Positions 46,198 to 55,387 of a stretch of 64,000 nt of DNA are shown here, piece by piece. The notes under the pieces are model-generated. The model ran no database searches. It saw nothing but the letters and a program-made list of their open reading frames with translations, and was not told where the DNA came from. Each line of letters begins with the position of its first letter. Within the stretch, counting starts at the first letter, position 1. This DNA comes from Amycolatopsis sp. QT-25 (GTDB taxonomy: Bacteria; Actinomycetota; Actinomycetes; Mycobacteriales; Pseudonocardiaceae), in contig NZ_CP120210.1 of NCBI RefSeq assembly GCF_029369745.1, positions 1 to 64,000 on the forward strand. The letters run 5' to 3'. Position numbers and translations under genes: made by a program.

Positions 46198-47591
46198 CAG
46201 TTACCGCCCCCTGGTGCTGCCGTGGTCGGCGTCGAGCAGTCCCTCCCCGCTGGCTGGTTCGCCGAACTCGGCGAGGCGGGGGTAGAAGGGGCTGCCGCCG
46301 ACGACGACACCGGAGGCGACGACGGCGTGGTGGGCGGCGTGGAAGTCGAGCTGGTCTGCTTGCAGTCGGCCAGCTGCTTGTGCGGCCGCAGGAAGTCGTC
46401 GATGTACTTGCGGGCGTCGTCGAGGTTGTCCTTCTTGACGCCGTTCTTCACCGCGATGCGCGCGTCCTCCTGCAGGGCGGGCACCAGCAGCTTGTCGGTG
46501 CACAGCCCGCCCGGCGGGCACGAGCCCTGCTCGTAGGCGTGCAGGTCGATGCCGAGGATGCTGCCCGGGACGCCGCGGAAGATCACGACCTCCTCACCGG
46601 GTCCCTCGCCGACGTAGTACTGGCTCAGCACGAAATACCGCGTGGCGATCGCCGCCGCGGCCAGCACGATCAGGACGACCACTGCTCCCGCCAGCCAGCG
46701 AAATCGCCTCCGGCGCTTGACCTTCGGGTCCTCCTGCTGGGGCTGGACCTCCGGCCGCGGTTGCGGCGCGGGCTGGGTCAGCGCGCGGGCGCGGGCGGCG
46801 GGGGAGTCGCCCTGATGGAATTCGTCACTGCCGTCACCGGCGGCGCCGCCCACGATGGGCGCGTCCTCACCGAAGTCGACGTCGACGACGTCGGCGATGA
46901 TCACCGTGACGTTGTCCGTGCCGCCGCCCTTGAGTGCCAGCTCGATCATCCGGTCCGCGCAGGCCTGCGGATCCGGGATCTGGATCGCCTCGGACAGCGT
47001 CTCGTCGCTGACCATGCCGGACAGACCGTCCGAGCAGATCAGATAACGGTCACCGGCGCGGGCCTCGCGCACGGTCAGGCTCGGCTCGACCTCGTGGCCG
47101 GTGAGCGCCTTCAGCAGCAGCGACCGCTGCGGGTGCACCGCGGCCTCTTCCGGCGTGATCCGGCCCTGTTCGAGAAGTTCGTTGACGAAACTGTCGTCGC
47201 GGGTGATCTGCGAGAACTGTCCGCCGCGCATCAGATACGCCCGCGAGTCGCCGACGTGCACGACACCCATCCGCGAACCGGCGAACAGCACGGCGGTCAG
47301 GGTCGTGCCCATCCCGTCGAGGTCCGGGTCCTGCTGGACGAGCTCGGCGATGGCGGCGTTGCCGTTCTGGACGGCCTCACGCAGCTGAGCGAGAAGGTCG
47401 TCGCTGGGATCGTCGTCGTCGAGGGGCGCGAGGGAGGCGATGACGACCTTGCTGGCCACCTCACCCGCGGCGTGCCCACCCATGCCGTCGGCGAGGGCGA
47501 GCAGGCGGGGACCGGCGTACACGGAGTCCTGGTTGCTGGAACGCACCAGGCCCCGGTCGCTGCGAGCCGCGTAGCGGAGGACGAGAGTCAT
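46197..47591 (-). CDS. pstP: PP2C-type Ser/Thr phosphatase PstP
   Basis: A 464-residue metal-dependent phosphatase that reverses PknA/PknB phosphorylation. The PP2C domain (about 1-240) starts TLVLRYAARSDRGLVRSSNQ and has the metal motif ALADGMGGHAAGE (near 31), GDSRAYL and GTDNVTVII. A basic linker, one transmembrane helix (about 300-320) and an outer Ser/Thr/Pro-rich tail follow. The start overlaps the end of fhaB by 4 bases; the stop abuts rodA. Confidence 0.96.
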   Translation of the reverse strand: MTLVLRYAARSDRGLVRSSNQDSVYAGPRLLALADGMGGHAAGEVASKVVIASLAPLDDDDPSDDLLAQLREAVQNGNAAIAELVQQDPDLDGMGTTLTAVLFAGSRMGVVHVGDSRAYLMRGGQFSQITRDDSFVNELLEQGRITPEEAAVHPQRSLLLKALTGHEVEPSLTVREARAGDRYLICSDGLSGMVSDETLSEAIQIPDPQACADRMIELALKGGGTDNVTVIIADVVDVDFGEDAPIVGGAAGDGSDEFHQGDSPAARARALTQPAPQPRPEVQPQQEDPKVKRRRRFRWLAGAVVVLIVLAAAAIATRYFVLSQYYVGEGPGEEVVIFRGVPGSILGIDLHAYEQGSCPPGGLCTDKLLVPALQEDARIAVKNGVKKDNLDDARKYIDDFLRPHKQLADCKQTSSTSTPPTTPSSPPVSSSAAAPSTPASPSSANQPAGRDCSTPTTAAPGGGN

Positions 47592-48055
47592 GGGCGAAGC
47601 TCGATCACCGTTTTGCCGATCCGGATGGGGACTCCGAGCGGGACCCGGAGGGGTGCCGTGACCTTAGCCCGGTCAAGGTACGTCCCGTTCGTCGAGCCCA
47701 GATCTTCCACGTACCAATCCTCCCCGCGCAGGGCGATCCGGGCGTGCCGGGTCGACGCGTAGTCGTCGTCCAGCACCAGGGTCGAGTCGTCGGCACGGCC
47801 GATCAGGATCGGCCTGCCGTCCAAAGCGATCCTGGTGCCTGCCAGCGCACCGTGGGTCACGAGCAGCTGCTGCGGCGACTTCCCGCCGCGCGGCTTCTTG
47901 GGTTCCTTCTTCTTGCGGCCGAACGTCGGGACGGCGACACGCAGGCCGGAGGCCGCGTACAGATCCGAACGGACGACACGCAACGCGGCGAACACGAAGA
48001 GCCAGAGCAGCACGAGAAAGCCCACCCTGGTGAGTTGAACGACCAGCTCTGGCAC
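47588..48055 (-). CDS. fhaB: FHA-domain protein FhaB (FipA-type)
   Basis: A 155-residue protein with an N-terminal transmembrane helix (about 8-28) and a C-terminal FHA domain (about 65-150) that reads phospho-Thr, with IGRADDSTLVLDDDYASTRH and VEDLGSTNGTYLDR. It helps link PknA/PknB signalling to septal proteins. The frame is open upstream. GTG 48055 is chosen because the membrane helix starts right after it and 155 residues equals the mycobacterial protein. It is the first gene of the six-gene kinase/wall operon. Confidence 0.93.
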   Translation of the reverse strand: MPELVVQLTRVGFLVLLWLFVFAALRVVRSDLYAASGLRVAVPTFGRKKKEPKKPRGGKSPQQLLVTHGALAGTRIALDGRPILIGRADDSTLVLDDDYASTRHARIALRGEDWYVEDLGSTNGTYLDRAKVTAPLRVPLGVPIRIGKTVIELRP

Positions 48056-48216
48056 TTGTTGTGTCCGCTCCCGTTTCTCCTGTACGCCGCGGAGAGCCCG
48101 TGCCGTCCGGGATGGTCGGCTCCGGACAGTGCTGCCCTCCGCGTACGACCCGAGGTGCCGATCCACCACAGGTCCGCCCACCGCAATTCTGCGACACCCC
48201 CTCCGGAGGCCGCCGG

Positions 48217-49473
48217 TCAGCCCTGCGTACGGAACACGAGAGACGAGTGGCCCACGCGGATCACGTCGCCGTCGGCCAGCTGCCAGGTCTGCACCGGGGT
48301 GCCGTTGACGGTCGTGCCGTTGGTCGAACCGATGTCCGCGAGTGTCGCGCTCTGGCCGTCCCAGGTGATCTCCAGGTGACGACGCGAGACACCGGTGTCC
48401 GGGAGCCGGAAATCGGCGTCCTGGCCACGGCCCACGACGTTTCCGCCCTGCTTCAGGGAATACGAGCGGTTCGATCCGTCGTCCAGCTGGAGGCTTGCCG
48501 CGAGCTGACGGCCGGCCGCGGGCTGGCCGCCGTAGCCGCCACCCTGCGCGTACGGATCCGCCGCGGGCTGGCCGTACTGCTGCTGGCCGCCGCCGTACTG
48601 GTCGTAGCCGGCCTGCTGCTGGCCGCCGTACTGGTCGTACCCGGGCTGCGCGGCGCCGCCGCCGTAACCCTGGTCGTACCCGGGCTGCTGCTGGCCGCCG
48701 TACTGGTCGTAACCCGGCTGCTGCGCGGCGCCGCCGCCATAGCCCTGGTCGTAACCCGGCTGCTGCTGGCCGCCGTACTGGTCGTAGCCAGGCTGCTGAG
48801 CGCCGCCATAGCCCTGGTCGTAGCCGCCGGGCTGCTGCTGGCCGCCGTATTGGTCGTATCCGGGCTGCTGAGCGCCGCCGCCGTAACCCTGGTCGTAGCC
48901 GCCCTGCTGCTGGCCGCCATAACCCTGGTCGTACCCGGGCTGCTGCTGGCCAGCCTGCTGTCCGTAGCCGTACTGGCCCTGCTGGCCGTACGGGTCACCC
49001 TGGTCGTATTGGCCGTAGCCGGGGGGCTGGCTCATTGCTGGGTCTCCTGCGTTGCTGGGTCGTGCCGACCGTGACGAACCTTCGGCGCCGTGGGGCTTGA
49101 CGTCGGGATCGACGGACGAACGGGTCTTGAACTGTCCAGTATGCAGCGCCTCGTTGCGCTCGAGCGAAACTACGACGTCACCATAGGTGTCCCATCCGTG
49201 CTCGGCGAGGTGTTCCTTGACCGCCTCCGCCAACACCGAAGTGACCCGACGCTCGTCTCCGGCCATGCGTTCGTGATCAGCCTGCCCCAACGACACGATG
49301 TAGTGGTTGGGGGCGAGCTGTCGACCACCGGCCAGCTCACGAACGTTCTCCTCGCTCTCGCGCTCAAGCGCCACCGCCACTTCCTGCGTGACGACATTGC
49401 CACCGAACATGCGCGCGAAGGTATTGCCCACGAGGTTCTCGAGCCGCCTATCAAAGCGTTCGACGCGGCCCAC
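48217..49473 (-). CDS. fhaA: FHA-domain protein FhaA (DUF3662 plus FHA)
   Basis: A 418-residue cytosolic adaptor that binds phosphorylated targets such as the MviN lipid-II flippase regulator. The N-terminal DUF3662 domain (about 1-125, [20 protein letters not shown]) is followed by a 190-residue Tyr/Gln/Gly-rich repeat region and a C-terminal FHA domain (about 330-415) with [19 protein letters not shown] and [13 protein letters not shown]. The GTG start has GAGGAGG 7 bases upstream. A 161-base gap separates it from fhaB. Identification is secure. Confidence 0.95.
   Translation of the reverse strand: MGRVERFDRRLENLVGNTFARMFGGNVVTQEVAVALERESEENVRELAGGRQLAPNHYIVSLGQADHERMAGDERRVTSVLAEAVKEHLAEHGWDTYGDVVVSLERNEALHTGQFKTRSSVDPDVKPHGAEGSSRSARPSNAGDPAMSQPPGYGQYDQGDPYGQQGQYGYGQQAGQQQPGYDQGYGGQQQGGYDQGYGGGAQQPGYDQYGGQQQPGGYDQGYGGAQQPGYDQYGGQQQPGYDQGYGGGAAQQPGYDQYGGQQQPGYDQGYGGGAAQPGYDQYGGQQQAGYDQYGGGQQQYGQPAADPYAQGGGYGGQPAAGRQLAASLQLDDGSNRSYSLKQGGNVVGRGQDADFRLPDTGVSRRHLEITWDGQSATLADIGSTNGTTVNGTPVQTWQLADGDVIRVGHSSLVFRTQG
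48500..49030 (-). repeat. Tandem low-complexity repeats within fhaA
   Basis: About eleven imperfect copies of a unit encoding [23 protein letters not shown] peptides, near-identical 30-70 base DNA units rich in CTGCTGGCCGCC. They make a Tyr-, Gln- and Gly-rich disordered linker between the two FhaA domains. The repeats are coding and in frame, so copy-number slippage would keep the frame open. Confidence 0.85.
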
Positions 49474-49602
49474 CGGGCATCCTCCTCACACGTGTGCTTC
49501 CCCGTCGATCCTATCCGGGTACGGCCAGTCGGACACGGCCCCCGGTGAAACCCGTGAAATCAGCCTGCTACGCTTTGCGAGCTGTCAGAGAACGAAGCAC
49601 TC

Positions 49603-49685
49603 GGGCGAGTGGCGGAATGGCAGACGCGCACGGTTCAGGTCCGTGTGTCCGAAAGGACGTGAGGGTTCAACTCCCTCCTCGCCCA
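49603..49685 (+). tRNA. tRNA-Leu (CAG)
   Basis: An 83-base class II tRNA: acceptor arms GGGCGAG/CTCGCCC with discriminator A, anticodon loop TTCAGGT (anticodon CAG) on stem ACGG/CCGT, a long variable arm (TGTCCGAAAGGACGT) and T-arm GAGGG-TTCAACT-CCCTC. It closes the conserved fhaA region, as in mycobacteria. Confidence 0.96.
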
Positions 49686-49694
49686 CTCTTGTTC

Positions 49695-49725
49695 GAGGCC
49701 CCCTTCGCACCGCGACGGGGGCCTC
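49695..49725 (+). terminator. Terminator after tRNA-Leu
   Basis: GAGGCCCCC (49695-49703) pairs with GGGGGCCTC (49717-49725), followed by TTTC, 10 bases after the tRNA. Confidence 0.85.
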
Positions 49726-49753
49726 TTTCGTCAGGTCTTCGCTCGTCAGTACT

Positions 49754-49772
49754 CGGGGGGCCGAGCCCCCCG
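49754..49772. repeat. GC-only hairpin downstream of tRNA-Leu
   Basis: CGGGGGGC (49754-49761) and GCCCCCCG (49765-49772) with a 3-base loop. The following 120 bases (to 49890) hold further G/C-rich short inverted repeats such as GGCCTAGGGCC and no gene. It may be a second terminator or part of an old integration scar beside the tRNA. Confidence 0.5.
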
Positions 49773-49894
49773 GACCTCCACGGTGCGTGATGGTGCGGTG
49801 GGCGGCCTAGGGCCTGGCGGCCCTGGCCCGAGTGAGTCGGGTCCGGGGGTGTCGTTCAGTCGTTTGTGCAGGTAGTCGCGTGTGCGCAGCCGGT

Positions 49895-50455
49895 ATGTTT
49901 TCTTACCCGATGGTCGAGGACGTGCTGGACGACCTTGGCGACAAGGTCGTCGGTGCGCTGGTCGACGCCACGAATGCCACAAGGGTCGACTTGGCCGACT
50001 ATCGCGATGCCTTCCCCGGCTGGGTCGCGGACAGCAGGGAACGCGGGCTTTCGAACTGGATTCACGACCGTCTGTGGGCGCACCTGCGCCGACAGCTCAC
50101 CGACGTCGATTCGGTCGGGCTGCTGGATCAAGGAGTCACTCGCGAAGTCAAGGTCGGTCTTCGGTACCGCGCTCGTGTGAAGCGCCACACGGGCCGAGAC
50201 CGGGTCAGGTCGTACGCCACGAAATCGGCCCTGGCCTTCTGGGCGCAATCCGACGCTCTGGAAGGATTGGAAGAGGTTCGCCTGGGCTTCGGTTATCGCT
50301 GGAATCCCGAAGAGCGTGTGATCGGCAGCACGATCGTGTCCCTGCGCGATGGGTTGGACGAAGATGCGATCTGGGCTGTCGAGGTGGATGCTGGGGCATC
50401 CGGAGCCGCCGGTACGTCGATCACCTGGACTCCCGTCGATCCGTCGCTGCCGTAG
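49895..50455 (+). CDS. Unknown partner of the downstream XRE-ImmA/IrrE gene
   Basis: A 186-residue soluble protein (MVEDVLDDLGDKVVGALVDA start region, then YRDAFPGWVADSRERGLSNW, and RHTGRDRVRSYATKSALAFW). I do not recognise a family. ATG 49895 or ATG 49910 are possible starts; neither has a clear ribosome site. The product has no signal or membrane segment. It ends 47 bases before the XRE-ImmA/IrrE gene, so the two are probably co-transcribed; in that setting it may be the protein controlled or protected by the protease-regulator. The base composition is a little lower in GC than the flanking housekeeping genes. Confidence 0.65.
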   Translation: MFSYPMVEDVLDDLGDKVVGALVDATNATRVDLADYRDAFPGWVADSRERGLSNWIHDRLWAHLRRQLTDVDSVGLLDQGVTREVKVGLRYRARVKRHTGRDRVRSYATKSALAFWAQSDALEGLEEVRLGFGYRWNPEERVIGSTIVSLRDGLDEDAIWAVEVDAGASGAAGTSITWTPVDPSLP

Positions 50456-50502
50456 ATCGACTTGTACGAGGCCCTGGCCCGAGACGAGGAGGACGAAGCG
50501 AC

Positions 50503-51546
50503 GTGAGCGGAATCGGCGATGTGCTTGAAACACTTCGCCGCGCCCGCGGACTGACGCAAACGGATCTGTGTGCCGAGGCCGAGATCACGCAGGCAGCGCT
50601 GTCCCGGTACGAGAACGATCAACGGATGCCTGAAGACGACGTGCTGGACAGGCTCGCGCGGTCATTGGGGGTATCGAAACGCTTTTCGACCCGGGACCAT
50701 GCCGTCCGGGGTGCGCTCGCCGTGAACGCGCACATGAGGCGTCAGCGAACGACCAAGGCTTCCGCGTGGCGGAAGCTCGAAGCGCGATTGAACGCATACC
50801 GGCTGCATGTCTCCGTGTTGTTCGAGGACGTGTCGATGAGGGCGGAGCAGTTCGTACCCACGTTCGATCCCATCGACACGACGCCGGTACAGGCCGCTCT
50901 GATGGTGCGTGCCCAATGGAGGCTGCCCGTCGGGCCGGTCCGGCATCTGGTCCGGTGGCTCGAGGCGGCCGGCTGCGTGATCCTGGAAGAAGACTTCGGC
51001 ACCTCCCGTATCGACGGGCTGTCCCAGTGGATCGGCGATCACCCCGTGCTGCTGGTCAACTCGGCCGCTCCGGTCGATCGCAAACGGCTGACCTTGGCGC
51101 ACGAACTCGGTCATCTCGTGCTCCACAACGGGATCGCGACCGAAGATCCCGAACGAGAAGCCAACGAGTTCGCGGCTGAGTTCTTGATGCCCGCGCACGT
51201 GATCAAGCCTGATTTTCGCCCCGTAACGCTCGGGCACTTACGTGACCTGAAGCGTGTCTGGGGGGTTTCGATGCAAGCGCTGTTCGAGCGCGCTCACTCC
51301 CTCAAGCAGGTTTCGGCGACAGATCGAACGAGCTTCTACAAGTCGATGAACGCTCGCGGATGGAAGACGACGGAACCGGACGGTGATCTCTTGGCGCCCG
51401 AGCTTCCGCGACTGATCACCGCGATCGGCGATACGTTGCGAGCCAAAGGACTCTCTGACGGAGAGATCGCCGAGTTGGCCGGCTTCTCGGAAGACTCCGC
51501 GGACAACCCGTTCGCGCGGCCAGTGCGACGATTGCAGGCCGTGTGA
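50503..51546 (+). CDS. XRE helix-turn-helix plus ImmA/IrrE metallopeptidase
   Basis: A 347-residue fusion. Residues about 4-60 are a Cro/CI-type helix-turn-helix (LRRARGLTQTDLCAEAEITQ, then SRYENDQRMP). Residues about 140-245 are an ImmA/IrrE (COG2856) zinc protease with HELGHLVLH (HExxH) near 202 and the third-ligand Glu in REANEFAAEFLMP. Such proteins cleave repressors or antitoxins after stress and occur in mobile elements, toxin-antitoxin loci and defence modules. GTG start with GAGGAGG upstream. It follows tRNA-Leu with an unknown partner gene, suggesting acquired DNA. Confidence 0.88.
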   Translation: MSGIGDVLETLRRARGLTQTDLCAEAEITQAALSRYENDQRMPEDDVLDRLARSLGVSKRFSTRDHAVRGALAVNAHMRRQRTTKASAWRKLEARLNAYRLHVSVLFEDVSMRAEQFVPTFDPIDTTPVQAALMVRAQWRLPVGPVRHLVRWLEAAGCVILEEDFGTSRIDGLSQWIGDHPVLLVNSAAPVDRKRLTLAHELGHLVLHNGIATEDPEREANEFAAEFLMPAHVIKPDFRPVTLGHLRDLKRVWGVSMQALFERAHSLKQVSATDRTSFYKSMNARGWKTTEPDGDLLAPELPRLITAIGDTLRAKGLSDGEIAELAGFSEDSADNPFARPVRRLQAV

Positions 51547-51560
51547 GTCCGGTCAGTGCG

Positions 51561-51599
51561 CTGTGGGCCCCGGCGAACTGAGTCCACCAGGGCCCACAG
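51561..51599. terminator. Bidirectional hairpin terminator
   Basis: CTGTGGGCCC (51561-51570) and GGGCCCACAG (51590-51599) lie between the converging XRE-ImmA gene and the FKBP gene. Confidence 0.75.
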
Positions 51600-51611
51600 T
51601 CGGACAGCGGG

Positions 51612-51986
51612 TCAGTTCACGCCGACCAGGTCGACGACGAAGATCAGGGTCTCGTTCGGCTTGATGACGCCGCCGGCTCCGCGTTCGCCGTAGGCCAGGT
51701 GCGGCGGGATGGTCAGCTTGCGACGGCCACCGACCTTCATCCCGGCGACACCCTGGTCCCAGCCGGGGATGACCTGACCGGCGCCGAGGCCGAAGCGAAG
51801 CGGCTCGCCGCGGTCCCACGACGCGTCGAACTGTTCGCCGGTCGAGTGCGAGACGCCGACGTAGTGCACCGTGACGTTGTCGCCGGCCTTGGCCTCCTGG
51901 CCGTCGCCGACGGAGATGTCGGTCGTCTGCAGCTCGGAGGGTGCGGGCCCCTCGGGGCGGTCGATCTGAGGCTTCTGCGAAGACAT
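51612..51986 (-). CDS. FKBP-type peptidyl-prolyl cis-trans isomerase
   Basis: A 124-residue single-domain FKBP with GDNVTVHYVGVSHSTGEQFD near 36-55, PLRFGLGAGQVIPGWDQGV near 64-82, GRRKLTIPPHLAYGERGAGG near 87-106 and the final LIFVVDLVGV. It assists protein folding by prolyl isomerisation. There is no signal peptide, so it is cytosolic. ATG start. It is convergent with the XRE-ImmA gene and divergent from the acylase gene. Confidence 0.94.
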   Translation of the reverse strand: MSSQKPQIDRPEGPAPSELQTTDISVGDGQEAKAGDNVTVHYVGVSHSTGEQFDASWDRGEPLRFGLGAGQVIPGWDQGVAGMKVGGRRKLTIPPHLAYGERGAGGVIKPNETLIFVVDLVGVN

Positions 51987-52129
51987 GCCCCCAACCTACA
52001 TACGCAGGTCCGGGGTTCGCAGGACGGGAGTGTTCCGCCGAACGGGGAGAAGAACGCGAATACTCTTCACAAATTTGGCTACCCGTAGGTAGTGTGCGCC
52101 ACGTCACTCTCCGACGACGGAGGTCTTTC

Positions 52130-55100
52130 ATGCGACGAGGCAGACGGGTCTGGACGACGCTGGCGGGGCTGACGCTGGTGGCGGGTATCGTACCGGCACC
52201 GCAGGCGAACGCGGCGGAACCACAAAACTCCGTGGTCGCGGCGGCACTCGACGACTATTGCGGCGGTCAGTGTGCCGACATCCTGCCGCCGGGCACCAAG
52301 GGGAACGCGACGCTCGCCGAGATCCTGGCCCACAAGGCACTCGGCACCCGCCCCGCGCATTCGGCCGATCAGCTCGGCAAATACGCCTCGCTCGCCGACG
52401 GCTACCGGACGCTGACCACGGACAAGATCAACCAGTTCTTCAACGACGCCTCCTTCGGCGTCCGGTCCGGTCAGGTCGAGAGCACGATCAAACCGCGTCC
52501 GGACGTGACGATCACCCGCGACAAGGCGACCGGCGTTCCCCGCGTCGTCGGCACCACGCGGCCGGGCACGATGTACGGCGCCGGGTACGCCGCCGCGCAG
52601 GATCGCCTGTGGCTGATGGACATCATGCGCCGGGTCGGCCGCGGTCAGCTGACTTCGTTCGCCGGTGGTGCCCAGGGCAACCGCGAACTCGAGCAGAGTT
52701 TCTTCTCGTCGGCGCCGTACACCGAACAGGAACTGCAGAAGCAGATCGACGACGTCGCGGCCAGTGGCCCGCGTGGCGCCCAAGGCAAGGCCGACGCCGA
52801 GGCGTACGTCCAAGGCGTCAACAAGTACATCGCCGACGCGCACGGCGGCCGCTACTTCCCCGGCGAGTACGTGCTCACCGGGCACGTCGACGCGATCACG
52901 AACGCGGGGACCATCGAGCCGTTCAAGCTGACCGACCTCGTCGTCCTGGCCGCCGTCGTCGGTGCGCAATTCGGCGCGGGCGGTGGTGGCGAGGTGCAGA
53001 ACGCCATCGCGAAGCTGGCGATGCAGGAAAAGTACGGCCTCGAACAGGGCGACAAGGTCTGGAAGAGCCTCCGGTCCGAGGACGACCCCGAGACCGTCAA
53101 GACTCTCCACAATGGACAGACTTTCGACTACGGCAAGGCGCCGTCGAACCCGCAGGGCGCCGCGATGCCGGACAAGGGTTCGGTCACCGGGCAGCAGCTG
53201 GTCTTCGACCCGACCGGGTCCGCCGGGACGGCGACACCCGCCAAGGTGGACGTTCCGGCGCCCGAGGAGCAGAAGGCCGTCCGCGGCATCTTCGACGACG
53301 GCGTCCTGCCCGGCAACATGCTGTCGGAGAAGCACGGCATGTCCAACGCGCTGGTGGTCTCCGGTGCCAAGACCGCGAGCGGGCACCCGGTCGCCGTCTT
53401 CGGCCCGCAGGCCGGCTACTTCGCGCCGCAATTGCTGATGCTGCAAGAACTCCAAGGCCCGGGCATCAGCGCACGCGGCGCCTCGTTCGCGGGTGTCAGC
53501 ATGTACGTGCTGCTAGGCCGCGGGAAGGACTACTCGTGGAGCGCGACCTCGGCCGCACAGGACATCACCGACACCTACGCCGTCGAACTGTGCGAGCAGA
53601 ACGGTTCCGCGCCGACGAAGAACTCGAACTTCTACCGCTTCCGCGGCCAGTGCCTGCCGTTCGAGATCGTCGAACGCAAGAACGCCTGGAAGCCCACCAT
53701 CGCCGACGGGACCGCCGCGGGTTCGTACACGCTGCGCAGCTTCCGCACCGAGTACGGGCCGGTGACGAGCCGGGCACTGGTCGGCGGCAAACCGGTCGCG
53801 TACGCGTCGCTGCGGTCGACGTTCCAGCACGAGATCGACACCATCATCGGTTTCCAGAAGTTCAACGACCCGGACGCGATCAAGTCCGCGCAGGACTTCC
53901 AGGCCGCGGCGGCCGACGTCAACCAGACCTACAACTGGTTCTACGCCGACTCCCGTGACGTCGCGTACTTCAATTCCGGCTCGAACCCGGTCCGCAATCC
54001 GACCGTCGACCCGGCGATGCCGGTGAAGGGTGACGCCGGATTCGACTGGCAGGGCTGGAATCCCGACGGAAACCTCGCGAACTACACACCGTCGTCGCAG
54101 CATCCGCAGTCGATCAACCAGGACTACTACATCAGCTGGAACAACGCGCAGGCGAACGGCTACGCGGCCAGCGGCGCGGACAAGAGTTCCGTGCACCGCG
54201 GCGACCTGATCGACGCGCGGGTCAAGAAGCTGATCTCCAGCGGCACCAAGGTGACGCGCGTGAATCTCACGCAGGCCATGGAAGAAGCGGCGCTGGCCGA
54301 CCTTCGCGCCGAGAAGGTGCTGCCGGAACTGTTCAAGGTGATCGACAAGGCACCGGTGACCGGCCCGGCCGCGGACGCGGTGGCGAAGCTGAAGACCTGG
54401 CTCGCGGCGGGCGGCCTGCGTTCGGAGACCGCGCCCGGCAGCAAGGCATACGCGAACGCCGACGCGATCCGCATCATGGACGCCTGGTGGCCGCTGCTGG
54501 TGAATGCCCAGTTCAAACCCGGTATGGGCGACGCCGCCTACGCCGCGATGGTCGGCGTGCTGAAGATCAACGAGTCGCCCTCCGGCTGGCAGAACGAGGT
54601 GCCCGGCAAGCACGTCGGCCAGGGGCACGCCGGTTCGTCGTACCAGTCCGGCTGGTGGGGCTACGTGCACAAGGACATCCGCTCGGTCCTCGGGCGGAAC
54701 GTCGCCGGTCCGCTCGCCGCGAAGTACTGCGGTGGCGGCGACGTCGACACGTGCCGTCAGGTGCTGCTCGACTCGCTGACCCAGGCGGCCGTGCAGCCGG
54801 CCAACACCGTGTACCCCGGTGACGGCGACTGCGCCGCGGGCGACCAGTGGTGCGCCGACACGATCATCCACCGCGCGCTCGGCGGCATCACGCAGGACAA
54901 GATGAGCACGCAGAACCGGCCGACGTTCCAGCAGGTCGTGGAGTTCCCGGCGAAACGCGGTGACGACATCACCAACCTCGCCGCCGGCCGCTCGGTGAGC
55001 GCGACCAGCCATGAAACGGGCTGGTACGACTCGCCGCCGTCCCACGCCATCGACGTCGACCTCTCGACGCGCTGGGCGAGCGGCTGGAGCGACCACCAGT

Positions 55101-55363
55101 CGATCACCGTCGACCTCGGGGCGGTGCAGCGCGTTTCCCGGGTCGTCCTGCACTGGGAATCCGCGTACGGCAAGGCGTACCAGGTGCAGACTTCGTCGGA
55201 TGGGACGAACTGGCGCGACGTGGCGTCCATAGTGGACGGAAACGGTGGGCGGGACAACATCGCCTTCGAAACCGTGGACGCCCGTCACGTCCGGATGGCC
55301 GGTGTCCAGCGCGGCACGAAGTACGGCTACTCCCTCTACGAGTTCGAGGTGTACGCGCATTAG
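52130..55363 (+). CDS. Secreted penicillin acylase-family hydrolase with C-terminal discoidin domain
   Basis: A 1077-residue Ntn-hydrolase precursor that self-cleaves into two chains and hydrolyses an N-acyl amide (beta-lactam side chain, lipopeptide or acyl-homoserine lactone). Signal peptide 1-31 (VAGIVPAPQANA), alpha-chain (GTMYGAGYAAAQDRLWLMDI), then the beta-chain nucleophile Ser405 in HGMSNALVVSG. A coagulation-factor 5/8-type (discoidin) carbohydrate-binding domain (about 949-1077) follows, with STRWASGWSDHQSITVDLG. ATG 52130 has GGAGG 8 bases upstream. A short inverted repeat CTACC-CGTA-GGTAG (52079-52092) lies about 40 bases upstream. Substrate unknown. Confidence 0.92.
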   Translation: MRRGRRVWTTLAGLTLVAGIVPAPQANAAEPQNSVVAAALDDYCGGQCADILPPGTKGNATLAEILAHKALGTRPAHSADQLGKYASLADGYRTLTTDKINQFFNDASFGVRSGQVESTIKPRPDVTITRDKATGVPRVVGTTRPGTMYGAGYAAAQDRLWLMDIMRRVGRGQLTSFAGGAQGNRELEQSFFSSAPYTEQELQKQIDDVAASGPRGAQGKADAEAYVQGVNKYIADAHGGRYFPGEYVLTGHVDAITNAGTIEPFKLTDLVVLAAVVGAQFGAGGGGEVQNAIAKLAMQEKYGLEQGDKVWKSLRSEDDPETVKTLHNGQTFDYGKAPSNPQGAAMPDKGSVTGQQLVFDPTGSAGTATPAKVDVPAPEEQKAVRGIFDDGVLPGNMLSEKHGMSNALVVSGAKTASGHPVAVFGPQAGYFAPQLLMLQELQGPGISARGASFAGVSMYVLLGRGKDYSWSATSAAQDITDTYAVELCEQNGSAPTKNSNFYRFRGQCLPFEIVERKNAWKPTIADGTAAGSYTLRSFRTEYGPVTSRALVGGKPVAYASLRSTFQHEIDTIIGFQKFNDPDAIKSAQDFQAAAADVNQTYNWFYADSRDVAYFNSGSNPVRNPTVDPAMPVKGDAGFDWQGWNPDGNLANYTPSSQHPQSINQDYYISWNNAQANGYAASGADKSSVHRGDLIDARVKKLISSGTKVTRVNLTQAMEEAALADLRAEKVLPELFKVIDKAPVTGPAADAVAKLKTWLAAGGLRSETAPGSKAYANADAIRIMDAWWPLLVNAQFKPGMGDAAYAAMVGVLKINESPSGWQNEVPGKHVGQGHAGSSYQSGWWGYVHKDIRSVLGRNVAGPLAAKYCGGGDVDTCRQVLLDSLTQAAVQPANTVYPGDGDCAAGDQWCADTIIHRALGGITQDKMSTQNRPTFQQVVEFPAKRGDDITNLAAGRSVSATSHETGWYDSPPSHAIDVDLSTRWASGWSDHQSITVDLGAVQRVSRVVLHWESAYGKAYQVQTSSDGTNWRDVASIVDGNGGRDNIAFETVDARHVRMAGVQRGTKYGYSLYEFEVYAH

Positions 55364-55387
55364 CGAGGGACGGTTTACGGTGGCGGG

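Noticed and set aside
48500..49030. Regular repeats that might suggest a CRISPR array
   Set aside because: The repeats are in frame inside fhaA, have no unique spacers of constant length, and no cas genes are near.
49603..49685. Duplicated 3' end of tRNA-Leu as an attachment site around 51.6 kb
   Set aside because: I looked for the T-arm/acceptor sequence downstream of the XRE-ImmA gene and found no copy.
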